Positions 1 to 7,077 of a stretch of 10,650 bases of DNA are shown piece after piece. The DNA is taken from contig JAIYBO010000258.1 of the NCBI GenBank assembly GCA_027488495.1, positions 1-10,650 on the forward strand. Direction: 5' to 3'. The stretch is from Bacteroidota bacterium (GTDB lineage: Bacteria > Bacteroidota > Bacteroidia > NS11-12g > UBA955). The notes beneath the pieces are model-generated. The model saw only the letters and a list, made by a program, of their open reading frames with translations. It had not been told where the DNA came from and made no database searches. Made by a program: the position numbers and the translations under genes. Every line of letters begins with the position of its first letter. The first letter of the stretch is position 1.

Positions 1-657
1 CCATCAAAGTTGTACAACATTGTTCAAACCACGAGCTATAACGTAACGTTGTATGCATACATCGCAGGTGGATGTGCAGATTCAATTACACAACGTGTGA
101 CAGTGAACGAAGCGCCCCGTACTTGTGATTTCCAAGCTACGCCTGACTATGGCTTTAGCTACTACGGAATCAAAGCAGAGCCAGTGAATGCAACGGGTGT
201 TGCCGGTGGCCAGAACAACGTAGACTACACTTGGGTATTCGCAGGTGGAGGAACGATGAAGTCTAAAGATGTAAACGCAGCAGTGAACTACGACTTGCAG
301 AGCGACGGTGAATACACTGTGACCATGAAGGCCGTAGTACGTCAGACCGGTTGTGAATGTTCAAAGACCAAGAAAGTGGTAATGAACCGTGCAGCGGTGA
401 AGGATTTGCAAGAAGTAGGTGTAGCGGTTTATCCCAACCCAACTGCAGGTGACATCAAAGTAGCTACCTCTGAAACCTTCGGCGCAAACATCACAGTGAA
501 TGTGATGAGCATTGAGGGCAAAATGGTGAGCAGCAGAACAGTTGCAAACGAAGGTGTGATGAGCTTGAACACAGATGGCTTGAGCAACGGAGTGTACTTG
601 GTACAAGTAACTTCAGGTAGCAAGCAAGTGACCAAGAAGATCACAGTTCAAAAGTAA
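1..657 (+). CDS. 3' end of a T9SS-exported surface/secreted protein with a PKD-like repeat (5' truncated by the window edge)
   Basis: The reading frame is open from base 1, so only the last 218 residues of a larger protein are visible. Residues about 75-125 look like a beta-sandwich PKD/Ig-type module (DYTWVFAGGG, then DGEYTVTMKAVV), preceded by another beta-rich Cys-containing segment. From about residue 140 to the end is a classic T9SS type A sorting domain: VAVYPNPTAGDI at the start, NGVYLVQVTSG near the end and a basic KKITVQK tail. In this family the domain directs passage through the type IX secretion pore and is cleaved at the cell surface. The function of the missing N-terminal part cannot be judged. 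Four of its five Arg codons are CGT and its coding strand is G-rich, unlike the other genes here, which may reflect high expression. It is followed by a strong terminator. Confidence 0.9.
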   Translation, partial: PSKLYNIVQTTSYNVTLYAYIAGGCADSITQRVTVNEAPRTCDFQATPDYGFSYYGIKAEPVNATGVAGGQNNVDYTWVFAGGGTMKSKDVNAAVNYDLQSDGEYTVTMKAVVRQTGCECSKTKKVVMNRAAVKDLQEVGVAVYPNPTAGDIKVATSETFGANITVNVMSIEGKMVSSRTVANEGVMSLNTDGLSNGVYLVQVTSGSKQVTKKITVQK

Positions 658-691
658 ACCTATCTTTTAAAAGTATATGGTTTTTTGGTTC

Positions 692-728
692 AGGGCCAGC
701 ACCTTCGGGTGCTGGCCCTTCTTTTTGT
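692..728 (+). terminator. Strong intrinsic terminator of the upstream T9SS gene
   Basis: A perfect 12-bp GC-rich stem (692-703 pairing with 708-719) is capped by a TTCG tetraloop closed by a C-G pair, the exceptionally stable C(UUCG)G hairpin, and is followed by TTCTTTTTG. It starts 34 bases after the stop codon of the rightward gene. Read on the other strand the hairpin is followed by A-rich sequence without a T tract, so it should terminate the rightward transcript mainly, although the hairpin could also protect or process the 3' end of the converging leftward transcript. Confidence 0.93.
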
Positions 729-741
729 AATACACAAAAAA

Positions 742-2952
742 TTATTGAACCACCAATCGGGAAGTTGAAACCCCGGTATTCGTTTTTACTTGAACCAAAT
801 AAGTTCCAGAAGAAAATTCAGCCAAATCTAATTCATCAACAGCACCCAACGTCAATACCCCTCTTCCCATAACATCCATAACTAGAACCTGTTTGATTGC
901 ACTCGCACTCAAAATACGAACCCTATCGCTGGCTGGATTTGGATACAACAAAATCTCTTCTTTTTGCACCAACAAATCATTGCCCATCGCAAAATCCCAA
1001 ATGGGTTGCTCTGCAGCCGCCAATAATTCGGCACCATAAACACCCAAATTCTTCAATTCAGAAATACCCATACCAAAATCACTGGCCACATAGCCAACAA
1101 CCGACAAATCTGCTGGTTTAAACCTAGAATAAATGGCACCCGTTGGACCAAAATCCGCAGCCGTGGGCATTCCCAAAGACAACATTGTATCAGGAACCGT
1201 TAAACCAAACGTATATGACAAAGTTTCTCCCGATTTCATTACGCCAGACAGTCCAGCAATCTGCGAACCGTGTTTTCCCCCATCGGTAGACCATACCACG
1301 CGATTGTGATAATAACCCACCAACGTTTTGTTTTTGCCAAAAAATATACTCTGAGAATCTCTGGTCAAGTTAAACTCTACCCGTTGATCCCAACCAGCGC
1401 CCAATCCACGCACCGTTTTTTCCTTCAGCATCACACCAAAGCGAATCCCCCCTTTGTCTAACGCATCCAAAGATTGCAATTCCAATTTACCTGTAACCTT
1501 CCTTGTCTTGGGATTGAAAACCAAATCCTTCACAGCCACAGTTGCCGAATGATTCGCTTTTGATATCGCCGCTTCCACAGCAGATGCATACAATTTCGGA
1601 TCACCGATGGTTGTCTTACGATCAATCACAATAAACGGCATTGAATCCAAGGCAGCTGGTGCATTGGCATTGTTCATATTGTCGTTGATGTGGTGCGACA
1701 CAAAAATCACTTTACCCGAAAATTTTGCTTGCAATGAATCTAAAATTTGGTTGGCGGCCGGACATTGGCTGCACCATGTAGCCGTATATGCTTCAACCAA
1801 AACTGGCGTTTTGGCCACACCGCTTCCCACCTGAGCCACATAATCAAAAATCATTGGCAATGTATCATTGCTGGCATTGTCATCGGCTCCACCGCCATTC
1901 AACGTCAGCCAAACCTTGATCCTGGCACGATCACCGGGCTGCATATCGCGCTGAATGTTCTTAGATACCAAAGCACTTCTATAATCTGTAAAATTCACAA
2001 ATGTCAAAGGATATGCCTGGGGCGATTCTCCGTTGACTTGCACATTCAACCAATAATCGGTGCTCGGCGTATTCCCATGCACCGTAAAAATCCCATTCAC
2101 CGCCAAATCTATACCCAAACCACTCTTCACATATTGAGTACCGGCGGGCCTTAATCCATACCCAGTTGACAAAGAAGCATCCAACGTTTTTTTCTTACCC
2201 ACCGCAAATGTCACAAAGGAATTGTCGATGAACGACTTGCTCTGCAGCGGGATCTCATTCAACAAATCACTCAATTCGGCCACCGCATACGTCTCAAACG
2301 GACCCATAACAATACCGTTGGCTTGTTTCAATTTCACCGGCACACTGTCGGCATACCAAGCATATTCAGAGCCCCATCCCATCCGAACGATGTGAATGGA
2401 TGAACCATTCTCTTCCAACACCACAGCATTATAACTATACGTACCATATTTATTGGCCGTATCAGCCCCCACCGTAAATGATTGAAATTTGATCCAATGC
2501 TGCCTGTTCGGCGACTGTCCAACCGTTTTCACCAACACCCGATCATTGCTACCTTTGGCCATCACGCCACCAACCACTACCGAGCCGGGAGCGATTCGAG
2601 CATCGGGCAAACTGGATATCAAAAAATCCATCGGCACAGCAACCCCACTACCAAAATACACCGATCCATTCTTTGTGGCACGGAATTTTTTCACTCCGCT
2701 ACCATTGAATTGAAAGGCAAATGGTATGCTGTCTTCCAATGAATACCCTTTGCTGAGCGTATCCCACTTCAAAGCGCGCCATCCACTGCCTTCGGCCACA
2801 TCGTCTCGTTCTATATTCAACGACCTGGGATTAATTCCTTTTGCATCGGGATTGTTTTTCACCTCAAATAAGTGATAGGCATTTTGCGACATCGCGCTGC
2901 CCGATAGCAATATCATACCACAACACGTGATAAACCTTTGCGAATAATTCAT
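742..2952 (-). CDS. Omp28-like thioredoxin-fold protein exported by T9SS
   Basis: A 736-residue exported protein. Residues 1-22 form a signal peptide (MNYSQRFITCCGMILLSGSAMSQ, cleavage likely near residue 22). Residues about 25-250 are beta-rich and unassigned. Residues about 383-465 hold a thioredoxin-like segment: VLVEAYTATWCSQCP with the CxxC pair at C394/C397, and a probable cis-proline in DSMPFIVID (P439). This arrangement resembles the Omp28 family of Bacteroidota outer-membrane/secreted proteins. Residues about 665-736 are a T9SS type A sorting domain (LLYPNPASDRV ... SSGTYLVQV ... SRLVVQ). The protein is therefore expected at or outside the cell surface; a thiol-disulfide role is possible but unproven. 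The ATG start is chosen because the signal peptide follows at once. The gene lies 47 bases downstream of pntB on the same strand with no terminator between them. Confidence 0.88.
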   Translation of the reverse strand: MNYSQRFITCCGMILLSGSAMSQNAYHLFEVKNNPDAKGINPRSLNIERDDVAEGSGWRALKWDTLSKGYSLEDSIPFAFQFNGSGVKKFRATKNGSVYFGSGVAVPMDFLISSLPDARIAPGSVVVGGVMAKGSNDRVLVKTVGQSPNRQHWIKFQSFTVGADTANKYGTYSYNAVVLEENGSSIHIVRMGWGSEYAWYADSVPVKLKQANGIVMGPFETYAVAELSDLLNEIPLQSKSFIDNSFVTFAVGKKKTLDASLSTGYGLRPAGTQYVKSGLGIDLAVNGIFTVHGNTPSTDYWLNVQVNGESPQAYPLTFVNFTDYRSALVSKNIQRDMQPGDRARIKVWLTLNGGGADDNASNDTLPMIFDYVAQVGSGVAKTPVLVEAYTATWCSQCPAANQILDSLQAKFSGKVIFVSHHINDNMNNANAPAALDSMPFIVIDRKTTIGDPKLYASAVEAAISKANHSATVAVKDLVFNPKTRKVTGKLELQSLDALDKGGIRFGVMLKEKTVRGLGAGWDQRVEFNLTRDSQSIFFGKNKTLVGYYHNRVVWSTDGGKHGSQIAGLSGVMKSGETLSYTFGLTVPDTMLSLGMPTAADFGPTGAIYSRFKPADLSVVGYVASDFGMGISELKNLGVYGAELLAAAEQPIWDFAMGNDLLVQKEEILLYPNPASDRVRILSASAIKQVLVMDVMGRGVLTLGAVDELDLAEFSSGTYLVQVKTNTGVSTSRLVVQ

Positions 2953-2968
2953 AGAAAATAAATTTGTA

Positions 2969-2999
2969 GAAAGTTATTAAAAATACTCACGCAACCCAA
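2969..2999 (-). promoter_or_regulatory. Candidate Bacteroidota promoter for the Omp28-like gene
   Basis: On the minus strand TTG (2997-2999) is followed after 20 bases by TAACTTTC (2969-2976), which matches the Bacteroidota -7 consensus TAnnTTTG at all but the last base. The implied leader before the ATG at 2952 would be short, about 10 bases. The match is good but such AT-rich boxes arise by chance; read-through from pntB is the alternative. Confidence 0.35.
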
Positions 3000-4427
3000 T
3001 TACAAGGCCTTCACCTCATTCACCAACTTCTGCAAGCTGGCCTTGGCATCACCAAACAACATACCGCACTTGGGATGGAAGAACAATTCGTTCTCGATAC
3101 CCGCATAGCCCGCCTTCATGCTTCGCTTCAACACAATGATTTGCTTAGACTGATCCACATCCAAAATGGGCATGCCATAAATAGGACTCGTTGGGTCTGT
3201 TTTGGCTGCTGGATTCACCACATCATTTGCCCCAACCACCAATACAACATCTGTTGTGGCGAATTCAGGGTTGATGTGTTCCATCTCAATCAGCTTATCA
3301 TACTCAACATTGGATTCAGCCAACAAAACGTTCATGTGACCGGGCATACGTCCAGCCACAGGGTGAATCGCATACTTCACATCAACGCCTTCAGCCTCGA
3401 GCAAATTCTCCAATTCATGACAAACGTGCTGAGCCTGAGCCACGGCCAAACCGTAACCTGGCACGATGATCACTTTTGATGCGTACTTCATCATGATCGC
3501 AACATCTGTGGCTTGAACCTCACGAACACTACCACCCGAAGCGCTGGTTGTGCTACCACCACCATTGCCTCCAGCCATACCAATCAATACATTCATCAAT
3601 GAACGATTCATCGCCTTACACATCACTACTGTAAGAATGGTTCCAGCAGAACCCACCAAAACACCACCCATCAACATGACTTTGTTTTGGTACAAGAAAC
3701 CACCGCAAGCAGCAGCAACACCCGTAAACGAATTCAACAACGAAATCACCACAGGCATATCCGCACCCCCAATTGGGAATACGAACAACAATCCGTAAAC
3801 CACCGCCAACGCAATGGTGATATAAAAGTAGAACGACGAATGATCCGCATTGAAAGATTCATAATTCAAATACGCCACACCCAAAATCGCAATCAACACA
3901 ACCGCATTGATGATTTGTTGTGAAGGGAATCTGAAATCGCCAATTTTTCCATTCAATTTGCCCCAAGCCACAATCGACCCAACAAAAGAAATGGTACCAA
4001 TGATCAATCCTGCGATTACAGGGATATAAAGACCCAACGACAGTGCCGATGCGTGTTCCATGGTTTCAGGGTTCGCCGCCTCGTGCAACAAATGCCTCCA
4101 CTCAATGATCGATATCAATGCCGCACTCAACCCGCCCATACCGTTAAACAAACTCACCATCTCAGGCATCGCAGTCATTTGCACCCGCTTGGCCATCAAA
4201 GTGCCAATCACTGTACCTGCCACAATCGCAACCATGATATACTCAAGGTTATTGATCACGTGAAAGCCCTTCGAATTGAAAAACAAAGCCGCCACAACGG
4301 CCACCGCCATACCAAACGCCGCCACCAAATTGCCTTTTCGGGCAGAATCAGGCTGACCCATCATTTTCAAACCCACCACGAAGCTCACCGAGCCCACGAG
4401 GTATCCAATTTCCATATACGGCATCAT
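3000..4427 (-). CDS. pntB: NAD(P) transhydrogenase beta subunit (membrane domain plus NADP(H)-binding domain III)
   Basis: A 475-residue integral membrane protein, the usual length for PntB. Residues 1-270 contain about eight or nine hydrophobic helices forming part of the proton-conducting domain II, including the conserved MTAMPEMVSLFNGMGGLSA helix (83-102). A Gly/Ser-rich linker (286-300) leads to the cytoplasmic NADP(H)-binding domain III: the fingerprint PGYGLAVAQAQ (323-333), HPVAGRMPGHMNVLLAE (355-371), GANDVVNP (399-406) and KRSMKAGYAGIENELFF (434-450). With PntAA and PntAB it couples inward proton flow to hydride transfer from NADH to NADP+. Its ATG overlaps the PntAB stop in an ATGA, indicating translational coupling. 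A second ATG follows directly, so the start could be one codon later. At the position of the E. coli channel residue His91 this protein has Asn95. Confidence 0.97.
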   Translation of the reverse strand: MMPYMEIGYLVGSVSFVVGLKMMGQPDSARKGNLVAAFGMAVAVVAALFFNSKGFHVINNLEYIMVAIVAGTVIGTLMAKRVQMTAMPEMVSLFNGMGGLSAALISIIEWRHLLHEAANPETMEHASALSLGLYIPVIAGLIIGTISFVGSIVAWGKLNGKIGDFRFPSQQIINAVVLIAILGVAYLNYESFNADHSSFYFYITIALAVVYGLLFVFPIGGADMPVVISLLNSFTGVAAACGGFLYQNKVMLMGGVLVGSAGTILTVVMCKAMNRSLMNVLIGMAGGNGGGSTTSASGGSVREVQATDVAIMMKYASKVIIVPGYGLAVAQAQHVCHELENLLEAEGVDVKYAIHPVAGRMPGHMNVLLAESNVEYDKLIEMEHINPEFATTDVVLVVGANDVVNPAAKTDPTSPIYGMPILDVDQSKQIIVLKRSMKAGYAGIENELFFHPKCGMLFGDAKASLQKLVNEVKAL

Positions 4428-4777
4428 GATGCTTTTTCTCCTTTCGGTTTCTTCTTAAACATTTCCAACATGCGGTCCGTCACCACAAATCCACCAATGA
4501 CGTTCAATGTGCCCACAAAAACGGCCAATGTGCCAAAAACGAGCGACAATGTATCTCCTGGCGATGCGTTTCCCATCACGATAATCGCACCAATCAACAC
4601 CACCCCGTGAATGGCATTCGCACCACTCATCAAGGGCGTATGCAACACACTGGGCACGTGTGAAATCAACTCCACACCCACAAAGATCATCAAGATCACC
4701 AAGTAGATGAGGTTCAAAATATTCTGTTGTTCGTACTGCGCGATCAAATCGGCAATACCTTGAAAAAATGCTTCCAT
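4424..4777 (-). CDS. pntAB: NAD(P) transhydrogenase alpha subunit, small membrane part
   Basis: A 117-residue protein, the typical size of the separate membrane part of the alpha subunit in bacteria with three-gene transhydrogenases (Rhodospirillum rubrum type). It has three hydrophobic helices (about 20-38, 53-70 and 74-99). The conserved loop and helix VLHTPLMSGANAIHG (44-58) is the family signature, and the basic tail FKKKPKGEKAS faces the cytoplasm. With the N-terminal half of PntB it builds proton-conducting domain II. The ATG at 4777 is chosen: it sits behind the purine run AAAGAAAAAG, leaves 10 bases after the pntAA stop, and removes an atypical basic extension that an upstream GTG at 4810 would add. 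The stop codon overlaps the pntB start by four bases (ATGA). Confidence 0.95.
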   Translation of the reverse strand: MEAFFQGIADLIAQYEQQNILNLIYLVILMIFVGVELISHVPSVLHTPLMSGANAIHGVVLIGAIIVMGNASPGDTLSLVFGTLAVFVGTLNVIGGFVVTDRMLEMFKKKPKGEKAS

Positions 4778-4787
4778 GCTTTTTCTT

Positions 4788-5888
4788 TTATGCGTTATGA
4801 TAAATTTCACCGTTCGAACAAATCAAACAGCCTTGTACAATTTCATCGTTGCGATCCAATACCAACTCTCCCTTCGGCGCAACCAATTTCAACAACTCCC
4901 AAATGTTCCTTGCAAACAATTCACTGGCGTTCGCACTCAATTCCGATGGCATATTCACTGCACCCACCAACCTCACACCACCCACAACTTTCACCTTGCC
5001 CGCTTCGGTTTGAGAACAGTTACCACCTTGTTCCGCCGCCATATCGATGAGCACAGAACCCGATTTCATCAATCCCAACTGCTCATCATCTACCAAAATC
5101 GGCGCTTTCCTTCCGGGCACCAATGCAGTAGTAATCACCAAATCTGCCTGAGCCAAACTCTTATTCACAGCCTCTCTTTGAGCGGCGCGATATTCTTCCG
5201 TGGCCTCTTTTGCGTATCCGCCTTCAGAACCCACTTCAACACCCTTTACTTCGATAAATTTTCCACCCAAGGATTGTACTTGCTCTTTGGTTTCTGGTCG
5301 AACATCCGTGGCCTCAACCACAGCACCCAAACGTTTTGCCGTGGCAATAGCCTGCAAACCCGCCACTCCCACACCAAAAATCAACACTTTTGCTGGCGTC
5401 ACCGTTCCAGCTGCCGTCATCAACATCGGGAAAATCTTATCCAAATGATAAGCCCCCTCTATCACTGCACGGTAGCCTGCCAAATTGGCCTGTGAACTCA
5501 ATACATCCATGCTTTGAGCCCGAGAAATACGAGGAATGGCATCCAAACTCAATACAGACAAACCCGCCCCATTGAAGGCCGAAATCAACTCTGCATTGCT
5601 CCTGTGATACATCAAACTCACCCACAAACTGCCCTTAGGCAATGATGCAGCCACCGCAGCTTCAGGCATATTGATCTGCACGTACATCGCAGCATCATTC
5701 ATGGCACTGCGATCCAACACCAACGCACCCGCTTCTGAGTACATCTCATTTGAAAAGTGTGAGCCCAATCCGGCGCCCGACTCGATCAAAACTTCATTGC
5801 CCATCTGTATCAAACTCTTTGCAACCTGTGGTGTTATGGCTACGCGGTTTTCCCCAGCACGGGTCTCTTTTAAGACGGCTATTTTCAC
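4788..5888 (-). CDS. pntAA: NAD(P) transhydrogenase alpha subunit, soluble NAD(H)-binding domain I
   Basis: A 366-residue soluble protein matching the separate domain I subunit of transhydrogenase; in E. coli this domain is fused to the membrane part. Visible landmarks: the family N-terminus MKIAVLKETRAGENRVAITP (1-20), the RAQSMDVLSSQANLAGYRA loop (123-141) whose Arg, Gln and Asp contact the nicotinamide in the R. rubrum enzyme, the dinucleotide fold VLIFGVGVAGLQA (168-180) with the acidic residue D195 at the end of the second strand that selects NAD over NADP, and the mobile-loop region IDMAAEQGGNC (281-291). It binds NADH in the cytoplasm and passes a hydride to NADP+ on PntB. The start is GTG; it is preferred because it gives exactly the conserved N-terminus. 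Alanine dehydrogenase is a relative, but the adjacent pntAB and pntB settle the assignment. Confidence 0.96.
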   Translation of the reverse strand: MKIAVLKETRAGENRVAITPQVAKSLIQMGNEVLIESGAGLGSHFSNEMYSEAGALVLDRSAMNDAAMYVQINMPEAAVAASLPKGSLWVSLMYHRSNAELISAFNGAGLSVLSLDAIPRISRAQSMDVLSSQANLAGYRAVIEGAYHLDKIFPMLMTAAGTVTPAKVLIFGVGVAGLQAIATAKRLGAVVEATDVRPETKEQVQSLGGKFIEVKGVEVGSEGGYAKEATEEYRAAQREAVNKSLAQADLVITTALVPGRKAPILVDDEQLGLMKSGSVLIDMAAEQGGNCSQTEAGKVKVVGGVRLVGAVNMPSELSANASELFARNIWELLKLVAPKGELVLDRNDEIVQGCLICSNGEIYHNA

Positions 5889-5910
5889 AATTGATTTTTA
5901 GATTTTGAAG

Positions 5911-5918
5911 CGAATATA
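5911..5918 (-). promoter_or_regulatory. Weak candidate -7 box upstream of pntAA
   Basis: TATATTCG on the minus strand matches TAnnTTTG at all but one base, and would give a leader of roughly 15-20 bases before the GTG at 5888. No convincing -33 TTG lies at the right distance, where the sequence is occupied by the terminator stem of the upstream gene. A promoter is needed somewhere between that terminator and pntAA, and this is the best box I see. Confidence 0.25.
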
Positions 5919-5921
5919 CAC

Positions 5922-5946
5922 AAAAAAAGGGGCCTTTCAGCCCCTT
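5922..5946 (-). terminator. Intrinsic terminator separating the small T9SS gene from the pnt operon
   Basis: On the minus strand a 7-bp stem (5940-5946 pairing with 5927-5933, AAGGGGC/GCCCCTT) with a six-base loop is followed by an uninterrupted run of seven T (5922-5928, the first two in the stem). It starts 24 bases after the stop of the leftward gene ending at 5971 and points towards pntAA, so it should isolate the pnt transcript from the upstream one. Confidence 0.85.
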
Positions 5947-5970
5947 ACCATTCGGTTAAACAGGTTCAAT

Positions 5971-7002
5971 TTAGATTTTACAAAACTTCAACACCCTACC
6001 GGCATTACCGATGGTGTAAATCCCTGGCTTTAAAAAAGATACATCCAACACACGATCACCCTTCCAAATCAATGGCAACTCAGCGCCGTTCATATCTTGC
6101 ACGCGCACGTCTTTTTGGTTCTTTACACCCTCCAAAGCCAAAATACCTTCCGCCGGATTTGGGAACACCTCAAACCCACTCACCCCCAAACCACTGGGCG
6201 CTTCATTGCCCAAAGCGCCAATAAATCCATCCCTGTATCTCACCTGATTGGGCGTAAATCTACCGTTGGTTGGATTTACAGTTCCACTCACTTCCATCAC
6301 CGGAATCCGCTCACTCAACGAAAGCCATTTGTACGTCAATGTTTTCCTGGGCACTGGAAACCTTCCAAACTGCGATGTCACAGTATCTATCTGATCCACA
6401 AATGCACGCAATCTCAACACATTGGTGTACTCCTTATAGGGAGTTTTAATGGTACCCCAACCATCTGCATCATTGTATCGCTTACCTGCCTGAACCAATG
6501 CAAACAAATCGCCTGGTATGCTAAACTTAAAATTAAAACTGCTAGTATCCTTATCACCATAATTCAATGGAAATTGATAAATCTCGTCCTCATCCACATA
6601 CATCGCAGCCAAGGGAAATCCCGAATATTGATAGCCGATACCTTCCGTCTTAAAAACCTTAGACCCGTTGGTGTAAAATGAATACACATTGGTTAAAGTG
6701 ATGGGGCCCGCACCAATGGTATCCGCCGTTTTCTGACCTATCTGTCCGAAAAAATAAAAAGAATATGGCGTTTTGTTGGCACTGTAGTAATTCAACAATT
6801 GCTGTCGCTGTGGCGTCATCCCACTGAAATCCCAACTCATGTTCGCACCACCCGTTTCATAATTGCTAGGCAAATCTGTGGGCAAAGCATTGGAATACCG
6901 CAACGTATCCCCCGCTTTGGGCATTTGAGACGATGTAATCGTTGGCTGAGCCACCAAAGCCCCGCAAAACAACCCCATCAAAGCAAAAAACAACTGTTTC
7001 AT
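5971..7002 (-). CDS. Small T9SS-exported protein of unknown function
   Basis: A 343-residue secreted protein. Residues 1-18 are a signal peptide (MKQLFFALMGLFCGALVAQ, cleavage after the last Ala). The middle, about 20-265, is rich in aromatic residues and beta strands, with the opening PKAGDTLRYSN and the motif MSWDFSGMTP that recur at the N-termini of Bacteroidota T9SS cargo of unknown function. Residues about 275-343 form a T9SS type A sorting domain (FEVFPNPAEG, then KPGIYTIGNAGRVLKFCKI). I see no catalytic motif, so the role is left open; the cell surface or medium is the likely destination. The ATG at 7002 is chosen because it gives a compact signal peptide; an upstream TTG at 7020 would add six residues and overlap the promoter box. 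The gene has its own terminator and is probably monocistronic. Confidence 0.87.
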   Translation of the reverse strand: MKQLFFALMGLFCGALVAQPTITSSQMPKAGDTLRYSNALPTDLPSNYETGGANMSWDFSGMTPQRQQLLNYYSANKTPYSFYFFGQIGQKTADTIGAGPITLTNVYSFYTNGSKVFKTEGIGYQYSGFPLAAMYVDEDEIYQFPLNYGDKDTSSFNFKFSIPGDLFALVQAGKRYNDADGWGTIKTPYKEYTNVLRLRAFVDQIDTVTSQFGRFPVPRKTLTYKWLSLSERIPVMEVSGTVNPTNGRFTPNQVRYRDGFIGALGNEAPSGLGVSGFEVFPNPAEGILALEGVKNQKDVRVQDMNGAELPLIWKGDRVLDVSFLKPGIYTIGNAGRVLKFCKI

Positions 7003-7009
7003 AGATAAA

Positions 7010-7017
7010 CAAATATA
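7010..7017 (-). promoter_or_regulatory. Bacteroidota -7 promoter box for the small T9SS gene
   Basis: TATATTTG on the minus strand is an exact match to TAnnTTTG and lies only seven bases upstream of the ATG at 7002, so the transcript would start at or within a few bases of the start codon (leaderless or nearly so). A TTG lies 11 bases upstream of the box, closer than the usual 17-21, and no better -33 element is visible. Confidence 0.45.
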
Positions 7018-7038
7018 CAATTTAAGTTCAATTTTGGG

Positions 7039-7069
7039 TTGTTAATCTGCTTCAAAAACACGATTTTTG
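7039..7069 (+). promoter_or_regulatory. Candidate promoter for recJ
   Basis: TTG (7039-7041) is followed after 20 bases by GATTTTTG (7062-7069), one mismatch from TAnnTTTG, in front of the ATG at 7078. It lies in the 75-base divergent region shared with the leftward T9SS gene. The implied leader is very short, as for the divergent partner. Confidence 0.35.
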
Positions 7070-7077
7070 CAGAAGTT

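Noticed and set aside
1738..1800. Reading the CxxC gene as a cytoplasmic or lipoprotein thioredoxin
   Set aside because: The N-terminal signal has no lipobox Cys at the cleavage site, and the C-terminal sorting domain points to T9SS export.
4778..4810. Upstream GTG start for pntAB at 4810
   Set aside because: It would add an atypical basic 11-residue extension and overlap the pntAA stop by 23 bases; the ATG at 4777 gives the usual family length and a good purine-rich spacing.
4776..5495. A 239-codon open frame on the + strand opposite pntAA
   Set aside because: It is entirely antisense to a well-conserved gene, its translation is rich in His, Ser, Gln and Phe with no recognisable domain, and its openness follows from the C-rich + strand. 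The same applies to the 185-codon + strand frame at 4053-4610.
4788..5888. pntAA as alanine dehydrogenase
   Set aside because: The folds are related, but the RAQSMD loop is that of transhydrogenase domain I and pntAB and pntB follow directly.
7039..7077. Upstream TTG start for recJ
   Set aside because: The extra 13 residues do not resemble a RecJ N-terminus and the region holds the candidate promoter; the ATG at 7078 fits better.
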